Assembly: GCA_030278955.1 (NCBI GenBank)
Contig: JAOANR010000005.1
Coordinates: forward strand, 6,119,431-6,183,430
Direction of reading: 5' to 3'
Length of the DNA: 64,000 nucleotides
Source: Hygrophila difformis
Taxonomy: Eukaryota > Streptophyta > Magnoliopsida > Lamiales > Acanthaceae
Shown here in pieces: positions 1 through 13,226 of the stretch (the first letter of the stretch is position 1; every line of letters starts with the position of its first letter). The notes beneath the pieces were generated by a model that saw only the letters and a program-made list of their open reading frames with translations, searched no databases and was not told the origin of the DNA. A program made the translations under genes and the position numbers.

Positions 1-1745
1 TTTCAGGTTATAGTTGCCAGCTTCCACGCATTTGGCCATGAGTGCCTCTTTTTGCGGTTCCAACCTCTGCTCCCACATCTTGACGATGGTGGTTTCCAGT
101 TCACACCTTCTGTAGACGATGGGAAGATCAGCTGCGTCCCTTAGCTTGGTGCACACTCCTCTGACCCTCCACACTTTCTTGATACAATCCTCTCCGATGC
201 GGGAGAGGATTTCTCCCAGGAGCTCTACTGGCAGATCCAGTAGTTGAGTTTCTTCCTCGTGATCTTCGTTTGGTGCTAGGGGGATGATGTCTCTGAAAAG
301 ACATGGAGAGATGATTAGGTCTGAGACCCTCAGCCTAATACCTTCAGCCACTTCAAAGTACAGTTCACTTTCTAGCACCTGTCTCACTTGAGGTACACTA
401 TGAAAGTACAAGGGGTCAGATTATCAAATCCACTCTTATTACAACAAAAATAAGGGAAGCAATAGAGAAATAAGGATCTTGGATCCTTAGAAATTTTTCT
501 TGGACTATTAATAGTCTAAGACGTTTTTGGGTGGTCAAAGGACCAAAAAGAGAGAATTTCGTAGGTTATTGAGCCTACGAAAGAATTTGATTTTTATCAC
601 TTAGACAGTGATTTAAATCATGTGAGGTAGGGAAGATAAGAGATTAATGATGAAAATCGAATGCGAACGATAAATTATACAATTACTAGTATGTATAATG
701 GACCATGACCAAAAATAAGAAATAGAAATAAGAATAAAAGTAGACATGCATACATACAAAAGGCGATTTTTGGATTTTTATGAAAATGTGTTGACTTGTT
801 TATTTAATGAAATTGGGGGTGTAAGTGGTCCCCCATTTGGATTTTGTTTTGGAAAGTGGTTTTAAGGAATAAAACAAAACATTCCTTACAAGTATTTCCC
901 ACTTGTTCCAAGTTGACAAAGATCAAACACTTAAACAAAGAATATACTAAAAATTTGTCTTTTTATAAATAAATGACATGCCAAAAGTGTTGGAAAAATT
1001 TTGGCATGGTTTCGGCTGTACCATGTGTCCCGGATGTGCAAAAATCAACTTCTAGAGTTGAGTTTGCAGTGTATGGGCAACATGTACCCGACTAAAGCAT
1101 TTATTACCAAAATATTCATATAATATTATACATGCAAACACTAACAGAAACGAGAACAGTTGATCCATCTATACTACTGTAATGTACTAATGTTACCAAC
1201 AAAACTCATGCTTTAAAAACATGAAATTTTGTAGATATTATCAGTGTGCATTTTTAGTCATCATCACCAACTATCTATTGAAAAACAACACAGTGGCTGA
1301 ACCAAGCATGACCACAGTGTTAACCCTATTCACAGATTAGCAAAACACAAACACAGATAACACAAATACACACAAAGACACAAATGGCACAACAATACTG
1401 CAATATGAACAAAAATCAAATCTTTAAGGGTTTTGAAACCCTCATTTTCAAAATAAAAGAATTTCCCTTCACAGAAACACCCGACTCCATCAATGGCAGT
1501 TTCACAAAAAGCCCTAAAAAATTTAGGTTCTGCCCTAGTGGTTTTATCCTTATTCCCGAACAACCTAACACATTCCGGGCACATTCCGACCATCCCTATC
1601 ATGAAAAACGAAACACATTCCCTCCCCAACCTCGATTTCGCAAGGGATACGAAGAGACAAACTAAAACTGCGAAAACCGAGTGCGAAAATGGAAAAGAAG
1701 CACTTACCCCCTGCTCCCACTTGGATTAGACGAAGAAGAAGCCAT
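1..1745 (-). CDS. F-box protein gene carried in the Athila element, left copy (3' part off window)
   Basis: Exon 1 is 1745-1708 (ATG, 38 nt) and ends at a GTAAGT donor. The intron is 1707-398 and ends in AG. Exon 2 begins at 397 and runs off the left edge, so the C-terminal half is not visible. The visible bases appear identical to the right copy at 15810-17938, where the protein is described. The exon 1/exon 2 junction restores a single reading frame. The start was chosen because exon 2 alone has no ATG and an in-frame stop lies just upstream of it. The copy looks intact as far as it can be seen. Confidence 0.7.
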
Positions 1746-1881
1746 TTCCGAGTGATTTGGCCGGAGGAAAGCTTGAAATAAGCGACTGGTTTTCGCGAGG
1801 GGGAAGGGTTCGCGAGAGAGAAAACACGGGTGTTTTGGAAATGTGAAAAATGAAAGTGATGGAAGTGGGGGGAAACACGGA

Positions 1882-1889
1882 TATATAAA
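1882..1889. promoter_or_regulatory. TATA-like box upstream of the left F-box copy
   Basis: TATATAAA on the plus strand, TTTATATA on the minus strand, about 140 bp upstream of the F-box ATG at 1745. The minus-strand reading would serve the F-box gene. The plus-strand reading is the closer match to consensus and would point into the palindrome array, so direction is uncertain. Confidence 0.45.
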
Positions 1890-1903
1890 GGATTTGGAAG
1901 GGG

Positions 1904-2466
1904 AGTTCGAATTATTGCATCAATTCGAATTAATTCGAATTCATCAATTCGAATTAATTCGAATTGATGCTATCTGTGAGAGATGCGAGTTATTCAGGCC
2001 AATTCGAATTAATTCGAATTGGCTTGAAAAACAGAGAGACCAAGCAAGTTCGAATTATTGAGATCAATTCGAATTAATTCGAATTGACTCACAATTCGAA
2101 CTTGAGAATGTGGGCAAAACTTGCACAAGGCTGAAATGAGCTAATTCGAATTATTCAGGCAATTCGAATTAATTCGAATTGCTAGAATAACTCGAATTGC
2201 TCACTTGCTAAGGAAAATGCCTTGTGCCTGCTAATTCGAATTAGTTAGGCAATTCGAATTAATTCGAATTGCCTTATAATTCAAATTGCACTACTTGGCC
2301 TAAATAAAATCTGAAAATTTGCCTTGGTTGCCAATTCGAATTTTCATGGCAATTCGAATTAATTCGAATTGCTAGAATAACTCGAATTAACAAATCCGAG
2401 AGTGAAAAATTCCAAGGCAAAATGTCTTATGTGGTATGTTCCAAGCAATTCGAATTAATTCGAATT
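1904..2466. repeat. Array of 20-bp palindromes AATTCGAATTAATTCGAATT, left copy
   Basis: Eight copies of the 20-bp perfect palindrome, most flanked on both sides by 10-bp half units (AATTCGAATT or close variants) at spacings of about 7-9 bp. It lies directly upstream of the F-box promoter. This copy holds one 24-bp unit more than the right copy, an in-place duplication near 1919-1966. The sequence is its own reverse complement, so it has no strand. Confidence 0.9.
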
Positions 2467-2913
2467 TTCTTGAAATGAGAAGTATACCACATTCAAGACT
2501 TAGGAAAATTTTTAGGTTTTCCAAAAATTATATGAGTTCAAAAGCAAACATATCTACACCGAATGAGAATCTAAAACATATTGCTTGCATAAATTAGGTT
2601 GGGTTAACAATTTTATTTTATGAATGTATTCTGGATTTTAGATTTCTCTAAATTCCAAAATCAACCTTCATTAAATATAATGTTACCCCAACCGGGAACC
2701 TGGTTTTTTTTTTTGGAAGCTTTATCTTTCTTTTTGTTGGTTCCTCGAATTCCTGCAAAACAATTATGAAAAGGTATTAGGTTTTCTCCAAATATCAACA
2801 TCCTCACATTTAGAGTCTTAGTACTCTAAATGTTCACTTGATTTTTGGATACTTTGTCCCAATAAGATAAATGAAGAAAGTAATAAATAAGTAAGTAAAT
2901 ATATGTATAATAT
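2467..2913 (-). other. Non-coding stretch between the pol stop and the palindrome array
   Basis: AT-rich, with a short T-run near 2707. It contains ATCAACATCCTCACATTTA near 2796, which matches the PPT/LTR junction at 14059-14077 and may be an internal PPT copy. No ORF, RNA gene or other signal was recognised. Confidence 0.5.
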
Positions 2914-5900
2914 TTATTGAACATAAGCCGGTTCTGTTGTCATCTGAGCTTCTTTTTCGGGGTCGAACTGCCCAAGATACTCCTTCAGTCTGTGTCCATT
3001 CACCACCAGCTCTCCCTTGTCAGTTCGGATCCTGACAGCTCCACTTTCAAACACGTGCATCACTTCGTATGGCCCTTCCCATCTGGATTTAAGCTTTCCG
3101 GGGAATAGCTTCAACCTAGAATTAAATAACAAGACATTCTGGCCAACATAGAAATGTTTAGATTTAATACGACGATCGTGTAACTTCTGGGTCCGCTCTT
3201 TATAAATCCTCGAGCTTTCATAAGCTTGCGCACGTATTTCCTCAATTTCATTGAGGTCCAACTTGCGCTTACCCTGAGCAACTCGGGAGTCAAAATTGAG
3301 CATTCGTACGGCCCAGTAAGCCTTATGCTCTAGTTCTACGGGCAAATGACAGGCTTTTCCGAAGATGAGTCTGTAAGGAGACATCCCAATGGGAGTCTTG
3401 AATGCAGTGCGGTATGCCCATAAAGCATCATTGAGCTTACGTGACCAATCTTTGCGAGTTGTCCCCACAGTGGCCTCGAGTATATGTTTGATTTCGCGGT
3501 TAGAGACCTCGACCTGACCACTGGTTTGGGGATGATAAGGCGTGCCGATCTTGTGGAGAATCCCATTTTTGCTCATAAGATTTGCAAATGCTTTATTAAC
3601 AAAATGGGTTCCTCCATCTGATATGATCACCCTGGGTACACCAAATCTATTGAAAATGTTATTTTTCAAAAATTTGACGACCTGGTTGCCATCATTGGTT
3701 GGCAGTGCAACAGCCTCAACCCACTTGGAAACGTAATCGACAGCTACCAAGATGTAATGATTCCCATCAGATGTCGGAAATGGTCCCATGAAGTCAATAC
3801 CCCATACATCGAAAATCTCGAGAGTGAGAATTCCTTGTTGAGGCATCTCATCCCTCTTGGAGATATTCCCTAGTCTTTGGCATCTGTCGCAAGCTTTAAC
3901 AAATGCTTTGCAATCCTCGTAAATGGTAGGCCAATAAAAACCGCACTCGAGTACCTTATGAGCTATTCGAGTGGGGCCATGGTGACCTCCGTATTCCGAT
4001 TCATGGCATTTCTTAGCGATTTGGTAAGCCTCGTGCTCAGTTACACATCGTCTAATAATCGAATCTGCACAATGCTTGAAGAGGTAAGGGTCTTCCCAGA
4101 AGTAGTTAACTACATCTCGGTTGAACCTCGCTTTGTGGCCTCTGCTTTGAAATGGTGGGGTTATTCCGCATGCTAAAAAGTTAGCAATATCGGAAAACCA
4201 CGGACAAGCTTGATCATGAAGATGCAAGGCAAACAGTTCGTCCGGAAAATTCTCATTTACGGCTAGCTCATTTTTATCATTTTCTAGTCGAGACAAATGG
4301 TCAGCAGCACCATTGTCTCTGCCTTTTCTATCTTTTATTATGATGTTAAATTCTTGCAACAAAAGTACCCACCTGATTAATCGAGGTTTGGCGTCTTGTT
4401 TGCTAAACAAGTATCTCAGTGCAGAGTGATCTGTGTACACTGTGGTTTTTGTACCAATAAGATATTGTCTGAATTTGTCAAACGCAAAAACCACAGCATA
4501 CATCTCCTTCTCCGTGGTGGTGTAGTTAATTTGGGCCTCATTCAGGGCGTGACTTGCGTAATGAATTACACAATGCTTCCCTTCCTTATGTTGCCCAAGA
4601 ACTGCACCCACGGCGAGATCACTTGCATCACACATTACCTCGAAAGGCATTGACCAATCGGGTGGTTGCACTATTGGAGCGGAAATCAACATTTCTTTGA
4701 GCGTGTCAAAGGCTTGAACACACGCTTCATTTATTACAAAAGGATTTTCTTTACAAAGCAAGTTAGTGAGCGGCTTGGCAATTTTAGAAAAGTCTTTTAT
4801 GAATCTCCTGTAGAAACCGGCATGCCCTAAGAAACTCCTAACTGCTTTTATTGAATTAGGCAATGGTAGGTTTGAGATGACGGAAACCTTAGCTCTGTCG
4901 ACTTCGATACCTGCGTGCGAGATGCGGTGACCCAACACTATTCCTTCGGTGACCATGAAATGGCACTTCTCCCAGTTCAAAACTAGGTTGGTGTCCTCAC
5001 ATCTTTTCAAAATTTGTGCAAGATTAGTCAAGCATTCATCAAAAGTATCTCCATACACAGAGAAGTCGTCCATGAAAACTTCAATGCATTTTTCGATAAA
5101 TTCTGAGAAAATTGACATCATGCATCTTTGAAATGTGGCAGGCGCATTACAAAGTCCAAAAGGCATGCGCCTGTATGCAAAAGTTCCATATGGACATGTG
5201 AATGTGGTCTTGTCGTGATCCTCGCTAGCTATTACAATCTGATTATAGCCAGAATACCCATCCAAAAAGCAGTAGTACTCCCTTCCGGCCAACCTCTCCA
5301 GCATCTGATCAATGAATGGCAAGGGGAAATGGTCCTTCCTGGTAGCGGTATTAAGCTTCCGGTAGTCGATGCAAACTCTCCAACCGGTCACTGGACGCGT
5401 CGCCACTTCTTCTCCTTGCTCATTAGTCGTTACACAAATCCCCCCACGTTTCGGTACGACCTGCACTGGGCTAACCCATTTGCTATCAGAGATAGGATAG
5501 ATGATACCAGCATCTAGGAGCTTGATAACTTCTTTCCTTACCACTTCCTGCATATGGGGGTTCAGACGCCTTTGTGGTTGCCTTGAGGGCTTATACTCCT
5601 CTTCCATTAAAATTCTGTGCATGCAAACAGAGGGGCTTATTCCTTTTATATCAGAAATGGTCCATCCGATTGCATGTACATATTTCTTTAGAATGTCTAC
5701 CAGAGCTTTTTCTTGTTCTTGTGTCAGCTTGGCTGACACAATCACCGGTAATCTTTTATGTTCAGCGAGAAAAACGTACTTAAGATGATCCGGAAGTATT
5801 TTAAGTTCAAGCTCTGGTGGGCATTCAACGGAAGGCAGCAATTTGCGAGAAATGAGTGGGAGAGAGAGATCAGATTTACCTTCAGGATCCTGTGTCAGTA

Positions 5901-8900
5901 CAGGATCCTCTTCCTCCTCAGCAGTGCTTTCCTCTTCCTCCAGGATGAACTCAACTCCATCGAATTCTTCAAGGTCCCCAGAGATAGGATCCTCGAAGTG
6001 GACAGCGTTGCAGCTCCTTGGTTGTTCTGCACCTTCAGGCTTCAGTACCTGTTTTGAAACTTTGCTCGGCTCATCAGTCACAGAGTCTATGCTCTCATCC
6101 TCACTCCTACTATCTATTACATCAAAAATGGAACAAGATCCCTCAGACGGGAACTTCTGCAGCTTTTCCGTGTTGAAATCCAATTCTTCTTCTCCGACTC
6201 GGAGCTTGATTTGATTTGATCGAGCGTCTATAAGTGCACCGCCGGTTGAGAGAAAGGGGCTGCCTAAGATCAGTGGCATCTCGTAATCCTCTTCTATATC
6301 CAAAATAATGAAGTCGACGGGGAAGAGAGTCCCTCCCGTCTTGACAATTACGTCCTTCAGGATTCCGATTGGATGGGTAATTGATCGGTCTGCCAGCTGT
6401 AACTTCATTGTGACCGGTTCAATTGTCCCCAAGTGAAGACGTTTTGCCATGGCGAGTGGCATAACATTGATGCTTGAGCCCAAGTCGCACAACCCTTTTC
6501 CAACATTAGTTTTCCCGATGTGGATCGGCAGTGTAATGCATCCTGGATCTTCCTTCTTCTCCGGTAGCACTCTTTGGATAATGGCACTGCAGCTACTGTT
6601 CAAAATCACTACTACCTCCTGCTCAGCTTTTCTCCTCCCTGAAATCATTTCTTTAAGAAATTTAGCATAAAAGGGCATTTTTGAAATCATTTCGACCAAT
6701 GGAATAGTGATCTCGACAGCTTTCAGTCTTTCTAAAAACTTTTTAAATTTTTCATCTTGCTCCTTATTTTTAAGACGTGCCGGGTATGGCACCCTTGGCA
6801 TGTACTTATTATTATTTGTTTTTGGTGGTAAAGAGAAGGAAATTTTACCTTCAACCCTACCCTTTTCAGCTCCCTTTGCAGCTTCAACCTGCGGAATAGC
6901 TGTTTCTGATTTGTCCTTGTCCAATCCAATACCATCTCCTCCTTCGATCCTTTCACTTCCTTTTTCACCCTCCACTAGATCCTTTTCCTCCTCGGCCGTC
7001 TCTTTTCCATGTCCAACAATTCCTTTCAGAGTCTTGCCTCCCCATAATGTGATTGCTTTACAGTGCGGGTTAGCTTCAGTACTGCTTGGAAGTGTTCCTT
7101 TCCCCCTGTTCTGTAGTTCCTTGGCCAATTGGGTGACTTGCGTCTCCACATTCTTGATTGATGACTGCAGTTGCTGATTTATATCCTTCTGGTTGGCTAT
7201 AAATTCAGTCATCAGGTTCTCCAAACGAGATGGTGGCCTTTGGTTATATTGCTGATTCTGATCAGGTTGGGGCTGGAAATTCTGGAAATTCTGGCCTTGG
7301 TTCTGATTAGGCCTTTGTTGGGTTTGAGGTTGGAAATTCTGATTCGGATTTTGAAAGTTCTGCACTCTTTGTTGGACGAATCCTTGGTTCTGAGGTCTGA
7401 AATTTTGCTGTGGGTTTTGGAACTGGTTGGGCTGGTTTGGCTGCAACAAATGCGCGTTAAGTGCATTGTTGTTGGAATAAGAGAGGTTGGGATGACGATT
7501 TTGGTAGTTCCCGGCATAATTACAGCTTTCGGTAGCTATCTGTTGGCATGTGTCAGTTGGATGAGGTCCCTGACACAGTCCACAGACAACTCCCGATTGC
7601 TGTGTTTGAACTTGGTCTGATGAGGTTCCTGCCTGAGAAGCGTCCGTTCCCTTCCCTTTATCCTGACTCAGCTGTATCGCAGCTACCTGTTCTTGCAGTT
7701 TTTCAAAATCTGTTTTCCCTTCACTTACAGCAAAGACTTTTCTAGGAGGATTCTCCTTCCTATCGTCCGTGTTTAGGATGGATCTGTTGACAGACATTGT
7801 CTCAATCTTCTCCCAAGCTTGGTCCATAGGCAAGTGGAGTAAATGTCGTCCGCCAGCGGCGTGTAACATTGTTCCCATGCTCTCCCAAGCGTGTAACATT
7901 GTTCCCGTGCTCTCCCAAGCGTGTAACATTGTTCTCCATGGATGGGTGAGTCCTCCGTAGAATTTCCTCAATTGCTCCCATGGTGCGTACCCATGTTGGG
8001 GGCATCGCCTGATGAGGCCCAAGAATCTCTCCTTCGCATCATATAATGATTCGTCTGGCTTCATTTTAAAATCTCCAATCTTAGCTCTTCCTTCCTCAAT
8101 CTTTGATTCTGGAAAATACTTCAGCAAAAAGCTCCTCACCAAGTCTGCCCAAGTGCTCCGCAGATTGATAGGCAATGACTTATACCAGTCCCTGGCACCA
8201 CTATACAAAGAAAATGGGAACAACATTAGCCTTATAGCATCAGGAGAGACTCTCTGATTTTTGATCGTGTCGCAGAGCTCCAGGAAGGTCTGGAGATGAT
8301 CATGAGGGTCCTCATGATTTGTGCCGCAGAACTGATTGTTTTGCACCAAATTAATGAGTGCCGGTTTGAGCTCGAAATTGCGTGCAGGAAAATGTGCTCT
8401 CCCAGGTCCATCCAGATAGGGCTCCACTATCGGTTGCATGAAGTCTGCTGCTGCTTGCTGCTGCTGTTGATTCCCTTGTTCAGCTTGGTTCTGGTACTGC
8501 TGGTGATAATTTGGAAATTGCTGGAAGTTATGTGGATCTTGTGGGTTGTTCTGAAATCGATCTGGATTGAAAGCTTGGTTTTGGTATTGTTGGTTTGGTA
8601 TGTTTTGGTTTTGGTGAAATTGATTTACTGGTGGTGGTGGTTGTTGGTGGAATTGCTGGTATTGTTGCTGATTTGGATTTGGTAGATTCTCCTCTTCGTT
8701 GGCACGATTAGGATGCTCTACCACTCCTCTGTCAGCTCCATTACCTGGGTTATTTGGTGGTTGGTCTATGGGTAAGATCGGGGGAATGTTTTGGTTTTCT
8801 GCCATATCTGATAGATCGCTGCTTGATGTTTCAGGTGAAGTGCGGTTTCGATGCTCCTGCTCCTTTCGTCTTCTGGCTTCTGCCCTCAGTTGGCGAGCGG

Positions 8901-8958
8901 TCCTTTCTATTTCTAGATCGAACGGTAGCTCCGGTAATGTGCTCCTTCTCCGTTGCAT
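2914..8958 (-). CDS. Athila gag-pol polyprotein, left unit, uninterrupted
   Basis: A single 2014-codon frame encodes the retroelement capsid and enzymes. In order it has a Gln/Asn/Pro-rich N-terminus, a capsid domain (roughly residues 195-350), a zinc knuckle CX2CX3HX4C near 458-470, an aspartic protease with DLGSS near 825, reverse transcriptase with FMDDF near 1295, RNase H with DAS near 1447 and TDHS near 1510, and integrase. The integrase has an HHCC finger near 1640-1685 and D-D-E residues near 1719, 1776 and 1822. The ATG lies about 130 bp after the primer site. Conserved motifs are intact, so the protein could be active. Compared with the right unit it lacks one Gln codon (DEL versus DEQL) and differs at a few other residues. 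Confidence 0.93.
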   Translation of the reverse strand: MQRRRSTLPELPFDLEIERTARQLRAEARRRKEQEHRNRTSPETSSSDLSDMAENQNIPPILPIDQPPNNPGNGADRGVVEHPNRANEEENLPNPNQQQYQQFHQQPPPPVNQFHQNQNIPNQQYQNQAFNPDRFQNNPQDPHNFQQFPNYHQQYQNQAEQGNQQQQQAAADFMQPIVEPYLDGPGRAHFPARNFELKPALINLVQNNQFCGTNHEDPHDHLQTFLELCDTIKNQRVSPDAIRLMLFPFSLYSGARDWYKSLPINLRSTWADLVRSFLLKYFPESKIEEGRAKIGDFKMKPDESLYDAKERFLGLIRRCPQHGYAPWEQLRKFYGGLTHPWRTMLHAWESTGTMLHAWESMGTMLHAAGGRHLLHLPMDQAWEKIETMSVNRSILNTDDRKENPPRKVFAVSEGKTDFEKLQEQVAAIQLSQDKGKGTDASQAGTSSDQVQTQQSGVVCGLCQGPHPTDTCQQIATESCNYAGNYQNRHPNLSYSNNNALNAHLLQPNQPNQFQNPQQNFRPQNQGFVQQRVQNFQNPNQNFQPQTQQRPNQNQGQNFQNFQPQPDQNQQYNQRPPSRLENLMTEFIANQKDINQQLQSSIKNVETQVTQLAKELQNRGKGTLPSSTEANPHCKAITLWGGKTLKGIVGHGKETAEEEKDLVEGEKGSERIEGGDGIGLDKDKSETAIPQVEAAKGAEKGRVEGKISFSLPPKTNNNKYMPRVPYPARLKNKEQDEKFKKFLERLKAVEITIPLVEMISKMPFYAKFLKEMISGRRKAEQEVVVILNSSCSAIIQRVLPEKKEDPGCITLPIHIGKTNVGKGLCDLGSSINVMPLAMAKRLHLGTIEPVTMKLQLADRSITHPIGILKDVIVKTGGTLFPVDFIILDIEEDYEMPLILGSPFLSTGGALIDARSNQIKLRVGEEELDFNTEKLQKFPSEGSCSIFDVIDSRSEDESIDSVTDEPSKVSKQVLKPEGAEQPRSCNAVHFEDPISGDLEEFDGVEFILEEEESTAEEEEDPVLTQDPEGKSDLSLPLISRKLLPSVECPPELELKILPDHLKYVFLAEHKRLPVIVSAKLTQEQEKALVDILKKYVHAIGWTISDIKGISPSVCMHRILMEEEYKPSRQPQRRLNPHMQEVVRKEVIKLLDAGIIYPISDSKWVSPVQVVPKRGGICVTTNEQGEEVATRPVTGWRVCIDYRKLNTATRKDHFPLPFIDQMLERLAGREYYCFLDGYSGYNQIVIASEDHDKTTFTCPYGTFAYRRMPFGLCNAPATFQRCMMSIFSEFIEKCIEVFMDDFSVYGDTFDECLTNLAQILKRCEDTNLVLNWEKCHFMVTEGIVLGHRISHAGIEVDRAKVSVISNLPLPNSIKAVRSFLGHAGFYRRFIKDFSKIAKPLTNLLCKENPFVINEACVQAFDTLKEMLISAPIVQPPDWSMPFEVMCDASDLAVGAVLGQHKEGKHCVIHYASHALNEAQINYTTTEKEMYAVVFAFDKFRQYLIGTKTTVYTDHSALRYLFSKQDAKPRLIRWVLLLQEFNIIIKDRKGRDNGAADHLSRLENDKNELAVNENFPDELFALHLHDQACPWFSDIANFLACGITPPFQSRGHKARFNRDVVNYFWEDPYLFKHCADSIIRRCVTEHEAYQIAKKCHESEYGGHHGPTRIAHKVLECGFYWPTIYEDCKAFVKACDRCQRLGNISKRDEMPQQGILTLEIFDVWGIDFMGPFPTSDGNHYILVAVDYVSKWVEAVALPTNDGNQVVKFLKNNIFNRFGVPRVIISDGGTHFVNKAFANLMSKNGILHKIGTPYHPQTSGQVEVSNREIKHILEATVGTTRKDWSRKLNDALWAYRTAFKTPIGMSPYRLIFGKACHLPVELEHKAYWAVRMLNFDSRVAQGKRKLDLNEIEEIRAQAYESSRIYKERTQKLHDRRIKSKHFYVGQNVLLFNSRLKLFPGKLKSRWEGPYEVMHVFESGAVRIRTDKGELVVNGHRLKEYLGQFDPEKEAQMTTEPAYVQ
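7861..7935 (-). repeat. 30-bp tandem repeat inside gag
   Basis: Two full 30-bp units (7861-7890, 7891-7920) and a half unit encode TMLHAWES(T/M)G repeats in frame at the end of the capsid domain. They look like an in-frame expansion of about 20 residues. The right unit has the same expansion at 24033-24107, so it predates the tandem duplication. Confidence 0.85.
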
Positions 8959-9087
8959 AAGCAGTTGGTATCAAACTTTTGACAGTACCTGTACAACCCC
9001 CAGGTTAGTAATAGTTCAAGAATATATACAAGAACTATCTATGAGTAAATCAGGAATGTAATTCTCCTAGTAAACGGCGCTGCATCC

Positions 9088-9105
9088 TCCCCGGCAACGG
9101 CGCCA
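9088..9105 (-). other. Primer binding site, tRNA-Asp type, left unit (inner copy)
   Basis: Minus strand TGGCGCCGTTGCCGGGGA is complementary to the 3' end of plant tRNA-Asp(GUC). It is followed on the plus strand by TGAAACTTTTGACGAG, the LTR edge. An identical site lies 379 bp further right at 9467-9484. Confidence 0.85.
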
Positions 9106-9484
9106 TGAAACTTTTGACGAGCTTCGCCAACACGAGTAATTTTCTGAAATATCAGGTGTGGATTTATTAAATGATAAGAGTTTTGATGTAGGGAAGGGGT
9201 TTAAGGATATATTAAGATTTCCCTTCTTATTACTCCCGTGGGGTTCAAATAGCGCTGTGGTCCTTCCAGTCATGAAACTTTTGACAAGTATCATGGTGCA
9301 ACCGGGATGGACCTTCAGTCTGTCACCCTGAAAGTCCTAGGTATCTGCACCACAATGCTTCTCTTGATTTCATGTCAAGAAGATACCTGCGCGGGATAAA
9401 CGATTCAACCTTACCAGATACCAGTATACTTAATAGAGTAATGTTTATTGCAACTGCGCTGCATCCTCCCCGGCAACGGCGCCA
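9106..9484 (-). repeat. 379-bp extra module between two primer-site copies
   Basis: It begins with the LTR-edge sequence and ends with a second perfect primer site (9467-9484). A further LTR-edge-like TGAAACTTTTGACAAG lies near 9272. The bounding direct repeat is about 45 bp. The module is absent from the right unit, where one copy of the bounding repeat remains at 25250-25294. Confidence 0.85.
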
Positions 9485-11899
9485 TGAAACTTTTGACGAG
9501 TTTCATTACGCCGCCGGGGAGTGAAGAATCGTCTGAATACAATTTCCCATTTCATGGCGCTCCCAATGTTATGATCCCCGGCAATAGCGCCATGAAACTT
9601 TTGAACTTCTTCCCACTATATGAGTATTTTCTCAAAATGTTGTTTTTATTTACTCGTGTCACGAAACTGTGCTCCCGAAAGCGCACGGGTCAAAAATTGC
9701 AGTAATTTATAGTAAGTACCGGATCGTTCACTGGAGGATGTGCGATGGAAGCAGGGCCCACGTCGTTTACTAAGATTTTCCACTCGGTTACTCGTTTCAA
9801 GTTTTGCAAAGGTTTCTAACAACTACTCGACATAAATTAAACCAGATCATGAAAGCAGTAAAAATTATTCTACAACGCATGGTAAACTAGATCGGAGAAG
9901 GCAATTAAATCTATACTATGAAAGCAATATAAAATTATGCTACACTATCTAGAAAGCAGGTTAAATATGACAGAAGGGACAGGGAGGAAATAATAAAGAT
10001 TGGACAAGATTCAGATGAAACACAATTAAACTTCCATTTTTAATACACAGATCTTAGTTTTGGATAATCCTCTAGTTAGCTAACTCTCATGCTTTCTACA
10101 CCATGTTCCCTTTAACAGACAGGTACTTATGGTGAGAATTTACATGCTCTTAAGACAACAATTTCTAAGATACCACAGACTTATAACTCCCTCCACAGGC
10201 CTTGTGAAGTTACATTACATATCTGTGGTGGACAAGCAACACCTAACATATCATTAGTTGACATGCCAAGTACTCCTATCATTCCCCCATGTCACACCCA
10301 AAGTTTCAAATCAAGCCCCAAACCATTCCATAACTCTCAAACCTTTTAACAGATGGACAGCCCCTAATTCTTCCGAGTGACCTCTATGAAAGCATTTAAA
10401 AGGAAAGCAGTAAAGAAAGCTGTAAAGAAAGCATTTAAATCTATCACTCGGAATCCTTAAAAACGTCTCTTTCCGTTAGTATAAAAGAGCCCCTGGTCTT
10501 GGTGACCAGATGTAGATCAAGAACCTCCAAGACATCGATAAGCCACAGGGCTTACAACTCCTGGTCAGTTATGAGATACAAACTAAATGAAACAGATCCA
10601 TAAATGAACCTGTTCCGGATGTACTCATTCAAGACTCAATTCTAGACTTTGGCAGAAGAAGATAGTAGTCGAAGGAATACTCGACCTTACCTTAGAAATT
10701 CACCAAGGCCTATATGTTGTTCCTCTAGTATTATTTATCACTTCTCATCTACACCCAAGTGGATATTGATTTAATGCGATATCTAATATCAGATTTCCAA
10801 CACACAGCAATTTTTAGAAGCAAATGAATATTTGAAAATCATTCCCTAGACTGGTACTAGACTCTCAATTAAAACACAGATCCTTTCAGTCTAGATGAGA
10901 CCTAATCGCTGACTCTGCTTCTAAGCTCTCAAAATCAACCCCCAGTAGAATGTGAATTAGTCATAACTGTCGAATTTATCCCTTACTCAGATCCGGATTT
11001 TATAAAGGAATTTTAGTTGGAAATTTATTATGCGGCATCTGATTTACATCGAGACTCCTGTGTCCAAGGGGAAGGATCCCCAAAATAATGATATGACCGG
11101 AACATCTACATAATAGTATCATGCATACAAGTATATGAAAAGGAAAAATAAACTACCCCAAAATATATGGTGGGGTTAGACAGAATGCGATACACAAAGG
11201 TGGATTAGCCTGAGAGGAGAAGAAATTGGCTAAAAAGAGTGCTAGAGATAGTTGGGGTTTTCCGGACTGCAAACATCTGCTGTCCGGTCCCCAATTTTCC
11301 CAGATGATTGATTGTAGACAGAAAGAATCCCAAACAACGGTGACCGCCGTTATTTAGTTTTCTTTTGTCTGTGAGTGGAAGAAAAACCCACATATTTCTT
11401 GCTGTAATATTTCTCAACTGATGTTGGTCGACATCAGTTGATACTATTGCAACTTGAATTCAGGTTGAGAAATTAAGATAAGAAAAATTAAAACTGTATC
11501 TGATTATGAATTGGCTGAGTGACTAATCGAAACTCTTAGTGAAGAGAACGCTCGCCGAAGCTTCCACCAACCACTAACCAGATCATGCAAAATAACAGAT
11601 AATAATTGACACACAAAAGACGGGTTAGTCGATATCCTTGTGAAGGGACCTTTCACCAACATTAATCTGTGGTGTTTCTCATTATCCGTTCATACACACA
11701 ATGAAAGAGAAAACAAAAAGTAAGAAAATATTTTTGGTATTGTGTGGGTGTTAAGCACACAATAAATGGACACTAGTGGGTTGAGATGTGTAATGGATAG
11801 AAATCAGATGAATTGGGCCTAGGCCCAATACACCCATGCAACTTACACAAATCATGAAAGAAAATATTTTTGGAGTTTTCAAAATAGAAGGGATAGTTC

Positions 11900-12359
11900 A
11901 ATTCGAATTATTGGGGTAATTCGAATTGAGGATGCATGAAGGATGAAGTATTACTTACTCAATTGATCATTGCTAGAAATTGGAGCATCATCCAATTCGA
12001 ATTATTGGCCAATTCGAATTAATTCGAATTGGACAATTCGAATTGGCGAAGTTCCTTTCTTTGCTCAAATTGACTAAGGTATTTACCTCAAAGGGGGGGT
12101 GAGTTCGAATTATACAGCAATTCGAATTAATTCGAATTGCAACAATTCGAATTGGTAGAGGATGGAAAATAAACTAAGGCATGAATGGGTGGCAATGGAT
12201 ACAATGTGGTTTTTAACCCAATTCGAATTGTTGAGCAGTTCGAATTAACTCAATGGCATAATTCGAATTGGTTGAAAACCACATGAAGAGAATAGTTTGG
12301 GTATGCAATTCGAATTTCCCTTAGCAATTCGAATTAATTCGAACTGCCTCAATTCGAAT
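11900..12359. repeat. AATTCGAATT palindrome array in LTR M (distal)
   Basis: Copies of the 20-bp palindrome with flanking 10-bp half units, including short-spaced half units 4-5 bp after the full palindrome. The same array is at 27693-28152 in LTR R, with single-base differences. Confidence 0.88.
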
Positions 12360-13226
12360 CACATATTTTCAAACACAACAATTTTTATTCTCACAAGTGT
12401 GGGTTAGGTGAACACTGTACTGTAATGATGGGTTTAGATTTGCTAAATCCTTCATCTCACATCAGTGTCATTTCACAGCCACCCTAGTGAGATTTTCAAG
12501 AAATAAACAAATACATGTCTAGTGGGTATTGGCCAGATTCAAACCCTATTTCTACAAACAAGAAATCAGAGATCAAAGAGCCTAAAACATCTAGTTATCT
12601 AAGAACTACATGAGTAAACTAAGAACACGTAAGTTATCTGAGGAAGCACAAAATAAGATTAAGACAGGAAAAAATAAAACTAAAACACAAATTAACACAG
12701 ACATTAAATGCATCTAAAACCTAAGAACACTTATTTGAAGCTCTAAGGCACTAAATCAAGCCAAAAACCCATCAAACATGCATTTATTAAGTTTGAATGT
12801 CAACTAGGACATAATAAATGTAACCTAGTTGAAACAAACAAACACTAAGCATTTATTTCTAGGGAAAGCAATTAAAGAGTGCCAAAACAAATGGATAAAA
12901 CCATTTCTGGAAATTTTCCTTGTATTGACACTTGAAAACAAAAATAAGAACCCAACACCATCATTAGCTTGAAGGTAGGGTTTATTCTAACTAGAAAGCA
13001 TGTAAACATATGGAAAATGGCTACTCTAAGGGTTACACAAACTGCTTCTATACTAAACTAAGATTACAGCATGTAAAGATTAAAATACTTGCAAGAAAAA
13101 TAAACTAAACTAATCTAAACTACCTACCTAACCCTTAAGGGGTGTGGAACCTCCTGTTGTTCTTTTTGTCCCAAGCTGCCTTTTGGTTAAAATTTTTGAT
13201 CTCCTGATTCTGTTGTGGAAGGTCTG

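Noticed and set aside
1904..2466. CRISPR-like regular repeat array
   Set aside because: Repeats are self-complementary, spacing is irregular, spacers are short and related, and the context is a plant retrotransposon.
5128..7620. Many plus-strand ORFs of 60-156 codons across 2917-9061 and 19086-25233
   Set aside because: They are antisense shadows of the gag-pol frames, identical in both units, with repetitive composition.
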